This document shows, piece by piece, positions 7,994 through 15,284 of a stretch of 64,000 nt of DNA. Both the position numbers and the translations under genes were made by a program. The DNA is from Leifsonia shinshuensis. GTDB lineage: Bacteria; Actinomycetota; Actinomycetes; Actinomycetales; Microbacteriaceae. The number at the start of each line of letters is the position of its first letter. Position 1 is the stretch's first letter. The notes below the pieces were generated by a model. That model was not told where the DNA came from, made no database searches, and saw only the letters and a list, made by a program, of their open reading frames with translations. The stretch lies in NCBI RefSeq assembly GCF_013410375.1, contig NZ_JACCFL010000001.1, forward strand, positions 4,092,001 through 4,156,000. Reading direction: 5' to 3'.

Positions 7994-9697
7994 TCAGCGC
8001 CGTTCCTGAGTGCCGATCGACCCGGTCGCCGGGGCTCCGATCAGGGCCTCCGCGACCTCCACGACCGTCTCCTCGGCCTGCTCGGCGGCCGACTCCGGAG
8101 CGGCGGCAGCCGCCGTGTTCTCGTCCAGCTGCTGGATCGCGGTCTTGGTGCCGAGCTTGGCGTTCGGCAGCAGGAGGATCGCGATGATCGTCACGATCGC
8201 CAGCGGCACCGCCACCAGGAAGATGTCCGCGACCGCCTGGCCGTAGACCGCCTCGATGATGGTCCGGATGCCGACCGGCAGCTTGCCCACCTCCGGGAGG
8301 GTGCCGCTCTGCAGCGACTGCGCGACCTCCAGCCCCTTCTGGCCGAGCTTGGCGATGGCGACCTGGAGGTCGTGCTGCCGGTCGGCCATCAGGTCGGTGA
8401 CCTTCGTGCCGAGGAGGCTGCCCATCACCGAGACGCCGATGGTGCCGCCGAGGCTGCGGAAGAACGCGACGTTGGAGCTCGCCGCTCCCAGCTGCTCCGG
8501 GCGCACCGTGTTCTGCACGATGAGCACCAGGTTCTGCATGACCATGCCGACGCCCGCGCCGAGCACGAGCATGTAGAGCGAGACCAGCACGTAGTTCGTG
8601 TCGTACTCGATCGTGCTCATCAGGTAGAGGCCGATGGTCAGCAGCACCGCGCCGGTGACCATGAACGCCTTCCACTTGCCGAACCGGCTGATCAGGTTAC
8701 CGACGATGGTGGACGAGAGCAGCAGGCCGACGATCATCGGGAGGGTCAGCAGTCCCGACTCGGTCGGGGTCGCGCCGCGGGCGAGCTGCATGTATTGGCC
8801 GAGGAAGACCGAGGTGCCGAACATCGCCACACCCACCGAAATGGACGCGATGACCGCGAGCGTGAAGGTGCGGTTCTTGAACATCGCCAGCGGGATGATC
8901 GGCTCCTTCACCACGAGCTCGGTGATCACCGTCGCGGCCAGCAGCGCGACCGACCCGCCGACCATCCAGAAGGTCTGCGCGCTCCACCAGTCGAACTGCG
9001 AGCCGGCCATCGTCACCCAGATGAGCAGCAGCGAGATGCCGCCGGCGAGGAAGATCGCGCCCAGGTAGTCGATGCGGACCTTGCGGGCCGGGCGCTTCGG
9101 GAGCTTGAGGGTGACCTGCAGCAGGATGATCGCGACGATCGCGACGGGGACGCCGACGAAGAAGTTCCAGCGCCACCCGACGGAGTCGGTGAGGAGGCCG
9201 CCGATGAGCGGCCCGCCGACCGTGCCGACAGCCATGATGCCGCCGAACAGGCCCATGTACCGGCCGCGGTCGCGGGGGCTGATGATGTCGGCCATGATGA
9301 TCTGGCTCAGCGCGGTCAGGCCGCCGGCGCCGAGGCCCTGCACCACGCGGAAGCCGATGAGCATGTCGGTGTTCTGCGAGAAGCCGGCGAGCGCGGAGCC
9401 GAGCACGAACAGCACGAGCGCGGACTGGATGAGGATCTTGCGGTTCAGCAGGTCCGCGAGCTTGCCCCAGATCGGCGTCGAGACCGTGGTGGCGAGCAGC
9501 GTGCTGGTGACGACCCAGGTGAACGCGGTCTGGTTGCCGCCGAGCTCCGAGATGATGCGCGGCAGGGAGGTCGAGACGACCGTTCCGGCGAGGATCGAGA
9601 CGAACATGCCGAGCAGGAGCCCGGACAGGGATTCGAGCACCTGCCGGTGCGACATGGCCGAGGCGGGGGCGTCCTCCCTCGTGGTGACAGTGGACAT
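7994..9697 (-). CDS. MFS drug:H+ antiporter, DHA2 (EmrB/QacA) type, 14 TMS
   Basis: This 567-residue exporter has about 14 hydrophobic segments with a large insert at about 440-500, as in the DHA2 group. Motif A reads GKLADLLNRK and motif C is the GGLIGGLLTD-type segment after the fifth helix. It probably expels drugs or other lipophilic compounds using the proton gradient. The ATG at 9697 follows GAAGGAATC; a more upstream ATG in frame would fall inside the promoter. The gene is flanked by a MarR regulator downstream in the same operon and a divergent TetR regulator, so control may be dual. Confidence 0.93.
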   Translation of the reverse strand: MSTVTTREDAPASAMSHRQVLESLSGLLLGMFVSILAGTVVSTSLPRIISELGGNQTAFTWVVTSTLLATTVSTPIWGKLADLLNRKILIQSALVLFVLGSALAGFSQNTDMLIGFRVVQGLGAGGLTALSQIIMADIISPRDRGRYMGLFGGIMAVGTVGGPLIGGLLTDSVGWRWNFFVGVPVAIVAIILLQVTLKLPKRPARKVRIDYLGAIFLAGGISLLLIWVTMAGSQFDWWSAQTFWMVGGSVALLAATVITELVVKEPIIPLAMFKNRTFTLAVIASISVGVAMFGTSVFLGQYMQLARGATPTESGLLTLPMIVGLLLSSTIVGNLISRFGKWKAFMVTGAVLLTIGLYLMSTIEYDTNYVLVSLYMLVLGAGVGMVMQNLVLIVQNTVRPEQLGAASSNVAFFRSLGGTIGVSVMGSLLGTKVTDLMADRQHDLQVAIAKLGQKGLEVAQSLQSGTLPEVGKLPVGIRTIIEAVYGQAVADIFLVAVPLAIVTIIAILLLPNAKLGTKTAIQQLDENTAAAAAPESAAEQAEETVVEVAEALIGAPATGSIGTQERR

Positions 9698-9712
9698 GTG
9701 ATTCCTTCGCAG

Positions 9713-9759
9713 TTGGTTGACAATGAGCAACCATATATAATTAGTGGACCACAGTCAAC
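9713..9759. promoter_or_regulatory. Overlapping divergent promoters with an inverted-repeat operator
   Basis: Exporter promoter on minus: TTGACT (9758-9753), 17 nt, TATGGT (9735-9730). TetR promoter on plus: TTGGTT (9713-9718), 17 nt, TATAAT (9736-9741). GTTGAC (9716-9721) and GTCAAC (9754-9759) are inverted repeats spanning both, and GTGGACCAC (9744-9752) is a small palindrome between them. One bound repressor could block both promoters. This AT-rich patch contrasts sharply with its surroundings. Confidence 0.65.
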
Positions 9760-9791
9760 TAACAATCTGCATTGATGTAAAATTTCCGAGC

Positions 9792-10472
9792 ATGCAAAAT
9801 TTTCCGACCATCCCCGAAGCGGCCGCGCCCGAGCCCGGCCTGCGGGAGCGCAAGAAGGCGCAGACCCGCGCCGACCTGGAGCGCGCCGCCGTCGAGCTCG
9901 TCCTCGCGCGGGACCTGGATGACGTCACCGTGGACGACATCTGCGCGCGCGTCCCGGTATCCCACCGGACGTTCTTCAACTACTTCGACAGCAAGGAGGA
10001 CGCGCTGTTCGGCGTCCGCCGTGCCTGGGGCGACCGTTCGCTGGTGGCTGCGCGCCTGCAGGAGGCGTACGACGGGAGCGTGGTCGCAGCCGTCATCCAG
10101 ACGCTGTTCCGCGCCCTCCCCGCCGACACCGCCGACCCGGCGCTGCACGAGGCGCGCATGCTGATCGCGTCACGCAACCCGGGGCTGATCCAGCGGAAGG
10201 TGCGCCGGCTGGACGACCTCCGGCACGGCGTGGTCGCGGCGGTCGCGGAACTGATCGAGCGGGCTGACGCCGCCGACTCCGCGGGCTCCGTGGACTCCAC
10301 GGCCGACGTGCCGGTGGAGGCGCAGGCCGAACTGCTCGTGGTCGCGTGCATCGGAGCGGTCCGGATCGCGGTGCGCGAGTGGGCGGAGGCCGGCGCGACC
10401 GGGACGCCGGACGAGGTGTCGGCACGGGCCGTGGTGATCGCCCGGTCGCTCGCAGGGCTGGCGCGGAGGTAG
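9792..10472 (+). CDS. TetR/AcrR-family regulator
   Basis: This 226-residue repressor has an N-terminal helix-turn-helix (about 20-75: RERKKAQTRADLERAAVELV, TVDDICARVPVSHRTFFNYFDSKEDAL) and an all-helical ligand domain. The FFNYF form of the motif is typical of MftR-like members. It is divergent from the exporter and probably regulates it. The start at 9792 is favoured by TAAAAT at 9778-9783, 8 nt upstream; a GTG at 9744 would lie inside the operator. Its last codons and stop fall inside the first unit of the following repeat array, so the array either expanded from, or inserted at, the end of this gene. Confidence 0.88.
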   Translation: MQNFPTIPEAAAPEPGLRERKKAQTRADLERAAVELVLARDLDDVTVDDICARVPVSHRTFFNYFDSKEDALFGVRRAWGDRSLVAARLQEAYDGSVVAAVIQTLFRALPADTADPALHEARMLIASRNPGLIQRKVRRLDDLRHGVVAAVAELIERADAADSAGSVDSTADVPVEAQAELLVVACIGAVRIAVREWAEAGATGTPDEVSARAVVIARSLAGLARR

Positions 10473-10920
10473 CGGAGGAGATCCGGGGACGGGAGTGCCT
10501 GGAACGCAGTCAACGGAGGAGATCCGGGCGGAGGGAGGGCGCGGGTCCTCCGTTGCACACGCGTGGGCAACCCCCGTGCGGGCGCGGGGGTAGCGGAGGA
10601 GATCCGAGGGTGCGGGCGGCCGGAACGCAGTCAACGGAGGAGATCGGGGCGGACGGAGGGCGCGGGTCCTCCGTTGCACACGCGTGGGCAACCCCCGTGC
10701 GGGCGCGGAGGTAGCGGAGGAGATCCGGGGGCGCGAGCGGCCGGAACGCAGTCAACGGAGGAGATCCGGGCGGACGGAGGGCGCGGGTCCTCCGTTGCGC
10801 ACGCGTGGGCAACCCCGGGCGGGCGCGGAGGTAGCGGAGGAGATCCGGGGGCGGGAGTGCCTGGAACGCAGTCAGCGGAGGAGATCGGGGCGGAGGGAGG
10901 GCGCGGGTCCTCCGTTGTTC
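10463..10920. repeat. Four tandem copies of a ~121-bp repeat
   Basis: Units start at AGCGGAGGAG at 10471, 10592, 10713 and 10833 (periods 121, 121, 120) and are about 90% identical. Each contains a perfect 10-bp inverted repeat, for example CAACGGAGGA (10511-10520) and TCCTCCGTTG (10546-10555), and the next part has CACACGCGTGGGC. Frames through it are open but repetitive and not credible as genes. The array starts in the last codons of the TetR gene and runs almost to the 3' end of the methyltransferase remnant. The function is unknown; a structured RNA, protein-binding array or mobile palindromic unit are all possible. Confidence 0.9.
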
Positions 10921-10934
10921 GCGGGGCGGGCGGG

Positions 10935-11634
10935 TCAGGCGAGGCGGAGGTCGGCGAGGAGGATGCGGTCGTCGCCGTGGGTCCACCAGGCGTGGCGGGC
11001 GAGGTGGAGGCCGGCGGGGGCGACCGCCGCGGCGAGGAGTTCGGGGGTGCGGAAGCGCTCGTGGTGCGTCGGGTAGGGCGGGGGCTCGGCCCCGTGGTGG
11101 CCGGCCCCGTGGCGGCCGGCTCCGGGGTGGCCGGCGCCGTGGCCGGCCGCGCGGGCGGCGCCCGGGGCGACGGCCCCGTCCGGGCGGCCGCCGTGCTGGG
11201 ACGGGTCGATCTCGCCGAAGGTGGCGGTGACCACGCGGCCTCCGGGCCGGAGCACACGCGCCCACTCCGCGATCGCGGCGTCGGCGTCCGGGAACAGGTG
11301 CACCCCCGTCGCGCAGGTGACCAGGTCGAACGCGTCGTCGCCGAACGGGAGGACCGTGGCGTCGGCCTCGACCAACTCGGCCTCCGGGAGCGCGGCGCGG
11401 GCGACCGCCAGCATCCCGCCGGACAGGTCGATGCCGGTCAGCTGCAGCGCACGGTCGCGTGACGCCAGCGCGCGCAGGACCAGCCCGGTCCCGGTGGCGA
11501 CGTCGAGGACGTCGTGCACGCCGTCGAGGTCGGCGAAGGCCGCGACCGCAGCGGCCAGCTCCCGGTGCATCGCGCTCTCGTCGTACTCGGCCGTCGAAGC
11601 GGGCGCGCACGGCGGCGAGCAGATCGTCGGTCAT
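10935..11634 (-). pseudogene. Class I SAM-dependent methyltransferase, frameshifted near its start
   Basis: A class I methyltransferase can be read with motif I DVATGTGLVLRAL, motif II TGIDLSGGM and a post-motif HLFPDADAAIAEWARVLRPGG. The natural start is ATG 11634 (MTDDLLAAVRARFD), marked by a leaderless TAGGCT 6 nt upstream. After codon 14 the frame must change: skipping one base at about 11592 gives RFD-AEYDESAMHREL, which matches the usual family N-terminus. Without that, only the internal ATG at 11570 could start a protein 21 residues short. A Gly/His/Ala repeat (AGHGAGHPGAGRHGAGHHG) interrupts the C-terminal part. It may be a young pseudogene or a sequence error. Confidence 0.7.
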
Positions 11635-11666
11635 GGCGGGAGCCTACGCCCCTCTACACTTGCTCC

Positions 11667-12296
11667 ATGACAGCCCCTGCCCTCCTCGCCTTCGCGGGCC
11701 TGTGCGCGATCCTGGCGGTGACGCCCGGCCCCGACACCTTCCTCGTGCTCCGCTACAGCCTGGCCCGTCCGGGCGCCGGCCTCTCGGCGTCGGCGGGGTC
11801 CGCCGTGGGCTCGATGCTCTGGGCGCTGGCCGTCGCGCTGGGGCTGGCCGCACTGCTGGAGCAGTCCGCCGAGATCTACCGGGTCGTCAAGATCGCGGGC
11901 GGCCTCTACCTCCTCTACCTCGGCGTCGCCGCGCTCATCGCGAGCCGGCGGAAGGCCGCGCACGGGCCGGAGGGGCAGGTGCGCACCACGACGCTCCGCT
12001 CCGGCTTCCTCGCGGGGATGCTGTCCACGCTGATGAACCCGAAGGTCGGCCTCTTCTTCGTCGCGATCGCGCCGCAGTTCGTCCCGCGGGACGGCCACGC
12101 CATCGGCAACACCCTCCTGCTCGGCGGGATCGACGCCGCGGTGGGGTCCGCCTATCTCTGCGTTGTCGCGCTGCTCGCCTCGCGCGCCGTGGCCTGGCTC
12201 AAGAAGCCGTCCGTGACGAGGGCGCTGGAGCGGATCTCCGCGGCGATCCTGGCCGCCCTCGGCATCGGGACCATCGCCCTCAGCGCCGCGGAGTGA
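11667..12296 (+). CDS. LysE/RhtB-family exporter
   Basis: This 209-residue membrane protein has about six helices and the family signature TPGPDTFLVLRYSLARPG near the N-terminus, plus GGLYLLYLGV and LMNPKVGLFFVAIAPQFV. Members export amino acids and related compounds. The ATG at 11667 is 6 nt after TACACT (11655-11660), so the mRNA is probably leaderless. The promoter is back-to-back with that of the methyltransferase remnant: their -10 hexamers are only 8 bp apart. Confidence 0.92.
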   Translation: MTAPALLAFAGLCAILAVTPGPDTFLVLRYSLARPGAGLSASAGSAVGSMLWALAVALGLAALLEQSAEIYRVVKIAGGLYLLYLGVAALIASRRKAAHGPEGQVRTTTLRSGFLAGMLSTLMNPKVGLFFVAIAPQFVPRDGHAIGNTLLLGGIDAAVGSAYLCVVALLASRAVAWLKKPSVTRALERISAAILAALGIGTIALSAAE

Positions 12297-12380
12297 CGCC
12301 GAGCCCCGGTCCACAGGGCTGACAAGCATCCACTGGTGTACGGTTGTTCTGACATTTACACCAAGCTGTGGAGGGCACGG

Positions 12381-13139
12381 ATGCAAGCCGAGTACCCGCT
12401 TCCCGTGGACCTGTTCGACAGCCTCGACAAGTCGAGCCCGGTGCCGCTCTACTACCAGCTCGCCACCGCGCTGGAGGCGGCCATCCGCTCCGAGACGGTG
12501 CCGCCGGGATCGCGCCTCGAGAACGAGATCTCGCTCGGCAACCGGCTCGGGCTGTCGCGTCCGACCATCCGCCGCGCGCTGCAGGAGCTCGTCGACAAGG
12601 GCCTCCTGGTCCGTCGCCGCGGCATCGGCACCCAGGTCGTCCACGGCCGGGTGACCCGCAACGTCGAGCTGACCAGCCTCTACGAGGACCTCGGCCAGTC
12701 CGGGCAGACGCCGACGACCCGCGTCATCTCCTACGAGATCGGGATCGCGGACGAGACCGCGGCGCGCGAGCTCGGCGTACCGATCGGGAACCCGGTGCTG
12801 GAGCTCACCCGGCTGAGGTCGGCGGACGGCGTCCCGCTGGCGATCCTCGAGAACACGCTGCCGGAGGACTTCATCGGCATCACCCGGGAAGAGCTCGAGT
12901 CGCGCGGCCTGTACCAGCTGCTGAAGGCGCGCGGGGTCGCCATCCGGGTCGCCAACCAGCGGATCGGCGCCCGCGCCGCGAACGCGAACGAGGCCGACCT
13001 CCTGGAGATCCGGCGCGGTTCGCCGCTGCTCACCATGTCCCGCACCGCCTTCGACAACTCCGGCCGGGCGGTGGAGTTCGGGCGGCACGTGTACCGGCCC
13101 GACCTCTACTCGTTCGAGCTCACGCTCGTCGACCGCTGA
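12381..13139 (+). CDS. GntR/HutC-type (UTRA) regulator, candidate inositol regulator
   Basis: This 252-residue regulator has a GntR winged helix (about 20-95: PLYYQLATALEAAIRS, LGLSRPTIRRALQELVDKGLLVRRRG) and a UTRA ligand-binding domain (about 110-250). The ATG at 12381 has GGAGG about 8 nt upstream. It is convergent with the last iol gene, 19 bp away, and no other metabolic genes are close, so control of the iol operon is likely; a GntR-type IolR plays this role in Corynebacterium. The words TGTTCT and TGACAAG occur both before this gene (12319-12352) and in the iolC promoter region (21731-21749), a weak hint of a shared operator. Confidence 0.88.
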   Translation: MQAEYPLPVDLFDSLDKSSPVPLYYQLATALEAAIRSETVPPGSRLENEISLGNRLGLSRPTIRRALQELVDKGLLVRRRGIGTQVVHGRVTRNVELTSLYEDLGQSGQTPTTRVISYEIGIADETAARELGVPIGNPVLELTRLRSADGVPLAILENTLPEDFIGITREELESRGLYQLLKARGVAIRVANQRIGARAANANEADLLEIRRGSPLLTMSRTAFDNSGRAVEFGRHVYRPDLYSFELTLVDR

Positions 13140-13158
13140 CCTCCGCGACGGGCCGACA

Positions 13159-14184
13159 TCAGGCGTAGAACGCGGGACGCGCGGCCGACTCGACCGGGAC
13201 GGGGCCGGACTCGTCGAGCGCCCGCACGCCGGCCTCGCAGGCGAGCGCGACGAGGTAGCCGTCCCACGCGTTCGGGCCGGCGACCAGCGAGCCGTCGCGG
13301 ACCGCGTCCACCCAGGCCTGGACCTGCGCGTCGTAGGCGCGGGCGAACCGGGTCTTGAACGTCGTGTGCTCCGCGATCGAGAACGCGGCGTCCGACCAGC
13401 GCTGCAGTCCCGCGGGCTGGCCGATGCGGGCGATGCCGGTCTGGAGAACCGCCTCCGTGCCGACCTGGTAGCCGAACCGCACGCTGACGTTCATCTCCAC
13501 GTCCACGAGCACGCCGTTCTCCAGCTCGATGAGCACCAGGATCGGCTCGCGGAGCCGCTCGGGCGCGAGGCCGTTGCGGCGCGGATACTTGACTTCGACG
13601 CTGCGGATGGGCGAGCCGGCGAGCCACGGCATGACGTCGAACTCGTGCACGACCGAGTCGGTGATGAGCATCGACTGCGTGTAGCTGTCCGGGACCGACG
13701 GGTTGCGATGCACGCCGCGCAGCATCAGCAGCTCCCCCGCGTCGCCGCCGGCGATGAGCTCGCGCAGCGCACGGTACTCGTCGTCGAACCGGCGCATGAA
13801 GCCGAGCTGGATGTGCGGCCGGTCGAGCTGCTGCTCCCGCTCCAGGATGCGCAGCGACGACGCACTGTCGGGGGTGAGCGGCTTCTCGCACAGGATGGGC
13901 AGCCGGGCCTCCAGCGCCGGCAGGAGCACCGGCTCGTGGAACGGGCCGGGGGTCGCGATGATCACCGCGTCGAGCGCCGCCGCGTCGATCGCGTCCTCGA
14001 TGCTCGCGAACGGCTGCGCGCCCGGCGCGGCCGCCGCGGCGGCTGCCGCCCGGCCGGCGTCGGGCTCGACGATGGCCGACACGGTCGCGCCGCTGATCGT
14101 GCGGGTGATGCGCTGGATGTGGTCGGCGCCCATCTGCCCGGCGCCGACGACGCCGACGCGGAGGTCCTGGTTGGTGCTGGTCAT
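13159..14184 (-). CDS. iolG: Inositol 2-dehydrogenase (Gfo/Idh/MocA family)
   Basis: This 341-residue enzyme probably oxidises myo-inositol to scyllo-inosose with NAD+, the first step of inositol catabolism. The Rossmann motif is GVVGAGQMGADH (about 11-22), and the family EKP motif appears as LPILCEKPLTP. HRNPSVPDSY and TDSVVHEFDVMPWL carry the expected substrate and catalytic residues, including the His of the HEFD segment. As the last gene of the iol set it is separated from iolE by about 100 bp of tandem repeat. Gfo/Idh/MocA members differ in sugar specificity, so assignment as iolG rests on context. Confidence 0.85.
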   Translation of the reverse strand: MTSTNQDLRVGVVGAGQMGADHIQRITRTISGATVSAIVEPDAGRAAAAAAAAPGAQPFASIEDAIDAAALDAVIIATPGPFHEPVLLPALEARLPILCEKPLTPDSASSLRILEREQQLDRPHIQLGFMRRFDDEYRALRELIAGGDAGELLMLRGVHRNPSVPDSYTQSMLITDSVVHEFDVMPWLAGSPIRSVEVKYPRRNGLAPERLREPILVLIELENGVLVDVEMNVSVRFGYQVGTEAVLQTGIARIGQPAGLQRWSDAAFSIAEHTTFKTRFARAYDAQVQAWVDAVRDGSLVAGPNAWDGYLVALACEAGVRALDESGPVPVESAARPAFYA

Positions 14185-14241
14185 GCGGTCTGGCTCGTTT
14201 CTCTGCGTGGTGGAGGTGTCGGCGTCGGAGGGTCGGCGCGC

Positions 14242-14308
14242 GGGTCAGGCGGGGTGCGGGTCAGCGCCCGCGGGTCAGCGCGTGCGGGTCAGCGCGTGCG
14301 GGTCAGCG
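14242..14308. repeat. 14-bp tandem repeat spanning the iolE stop codon
   Basis: GGGTCAG occurs at 14242, 14258, 14272, 14286 and 14300, i.e. spacings of 16, 14, 14 and 14. On the minus strand the unit reads GCTGACCCGCACGC. It encodes the last residues of iolE (LTRTR) and supplies its TGA, then continues into the iolE-iolG gap. It looks like recent slippage expansion and may weaken coupling between the two genes. Confidence 0.8.
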
Positions 14309-15233
14309 GCGAGCACCCGAAGATGTGCTCCCGGGTGCGGGTGGCGATCCCCAGGGGGACGTCGATGTCGATGCCGGGCATGTCCTGCTCGACGATCGCG
14401 AACGTCTCCGGGTCGATGGCGGCGACCGCCTCGATGATCGGTGCGAAGTCGGGGATCCCGGCCGGAGGCTCCACCATGACGTCGATGGCCGCGTCGGCGA
14501 AGGGGACATCGTTCTTCAGCACCTCGAAGCGCAGTTCGGGGTCGATCTGCTTGAGGTGCAGATACCCGATGCGCTCCGGGTGGTCGTGGATCATCTTCAC
14601 ACTGTCGCCGCCGTAGTAGGCGAGGTGGCCGGTGTCGAGGCACAGGTTCAGGTAGCGCGGATCCGTCTCGGCCAGCAGGCGCTCGACCTCCCGGTGGGTG
14701 CCGACGTGCGAGTCGGCGTGCGAGTGGAACTGCTGGCGGAGGCCGTATTCCTCGAGGAGCATACGACCGAGGCGGTCGTGCCCGGCCGCCAGCGCGGCCC
14801 ACTGCTCATCGGTCAGCGTGCGCGGCTCCAGCGCCTCCCCGGTGGCGTCCGATCGCCACAGGTCGGGGATGACGACGATGTGCTCGCCGCCGACCGCCCG
14901 GGTCAGCGCGGCGACCTTCTCGACCTGCTCGGCCGCGCGGTCCCACTGCTCGGCCCCCTTGTGGAAGCCGGTGAACACGGTGCCGCCGCTGATCCGCAGG
15001 TCGCGCTTCGCGAGTTCGTCGAGCAGCTGCGCCGGGTCGGTCGGCAGGTAGCCATAGGGACCGAGCTCGATCCAGTGGTAGCCGGCGGCCTGCACCTCGT
15101 CGAGGAAGCGGTCCCATGGGATCTGCCGCGGATCGTCCGGGAACCAGACTCCCCAGGAGTCGGGAGCCGTGCCGATGCGGAGTCCGGAGGTGTGGGCTCC
15201 GGCCGGGCGATGCGAGGTGGCGGTGGCGGTCAT
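14289..15233 (-). CDS. iolE: Myo-inosose-2 dehydratase (sugar phosphate isomerase-like barrel)
   Basis: This 314-residue TIM-barrel protein probably dehydrates scyllo-inosose to 3D-(3,5/4)-trihydroxycyclohexane-1,2-dione. The opening RIGTAPDSWGVWFPDDP is characteristic of IolE. Putative metal ligands sit in HSHADSHVGT, LCLDTGHLAYYGGD, GYLHLKQID and IVEQDMPG, as in AP-endonuclease-2-like barrels. It lies between iolD and iolG. Its C-terminus is set by a 14-bp tandem repeat, so the last few residues (PLTRTR) are probably recent and dispensable. Confidence 0.92.
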   Translation of the reverse strand: MTATATSHRPAGAHTSGLRIGTAPDSWGVWFPDDPRQIPWDRFLDEVQAAGYHWIELGPYGYLPTDPAQLLDELAKRDLRISGGTVFTGFHKGAEQWDRAAEQVEKVAALTRAVGGEHIVVIPDLWRSDATGEALEPRTLTDEQWAALAAGHDRLGRMLLEEYGLRQQFHSHADSHVGTHREVERLLAETDPRYLNLCLDTGHLAYYGGDSVKMIHDHPERIGYLHLKQIDPELRFEVLKNDVPFADAAIDVMVEPPAGIPDFAPIIEAVAAIDPETFAIVEQDMPGIDIDVPLGIATRTREHIFGCSPLTRTR

Positions 15234-15284
15234 CGAGTCCCCTTCGATGGTCGGTTCGGTATGGTGCGGTTCTGTTCGGTCTGC

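Noticed and set aside
10463..10920. A CRISPR array
   Set aside because: The units are whole ~121-bp near-identical copies, with no short repeats separated by unique spacers and no cas genes near.
7200..10920. Insertion sequences or transposon remnants in the repeat blocks
   Set aside because: No transposase fragment and no target-site duplication could be seen around either repeat block.
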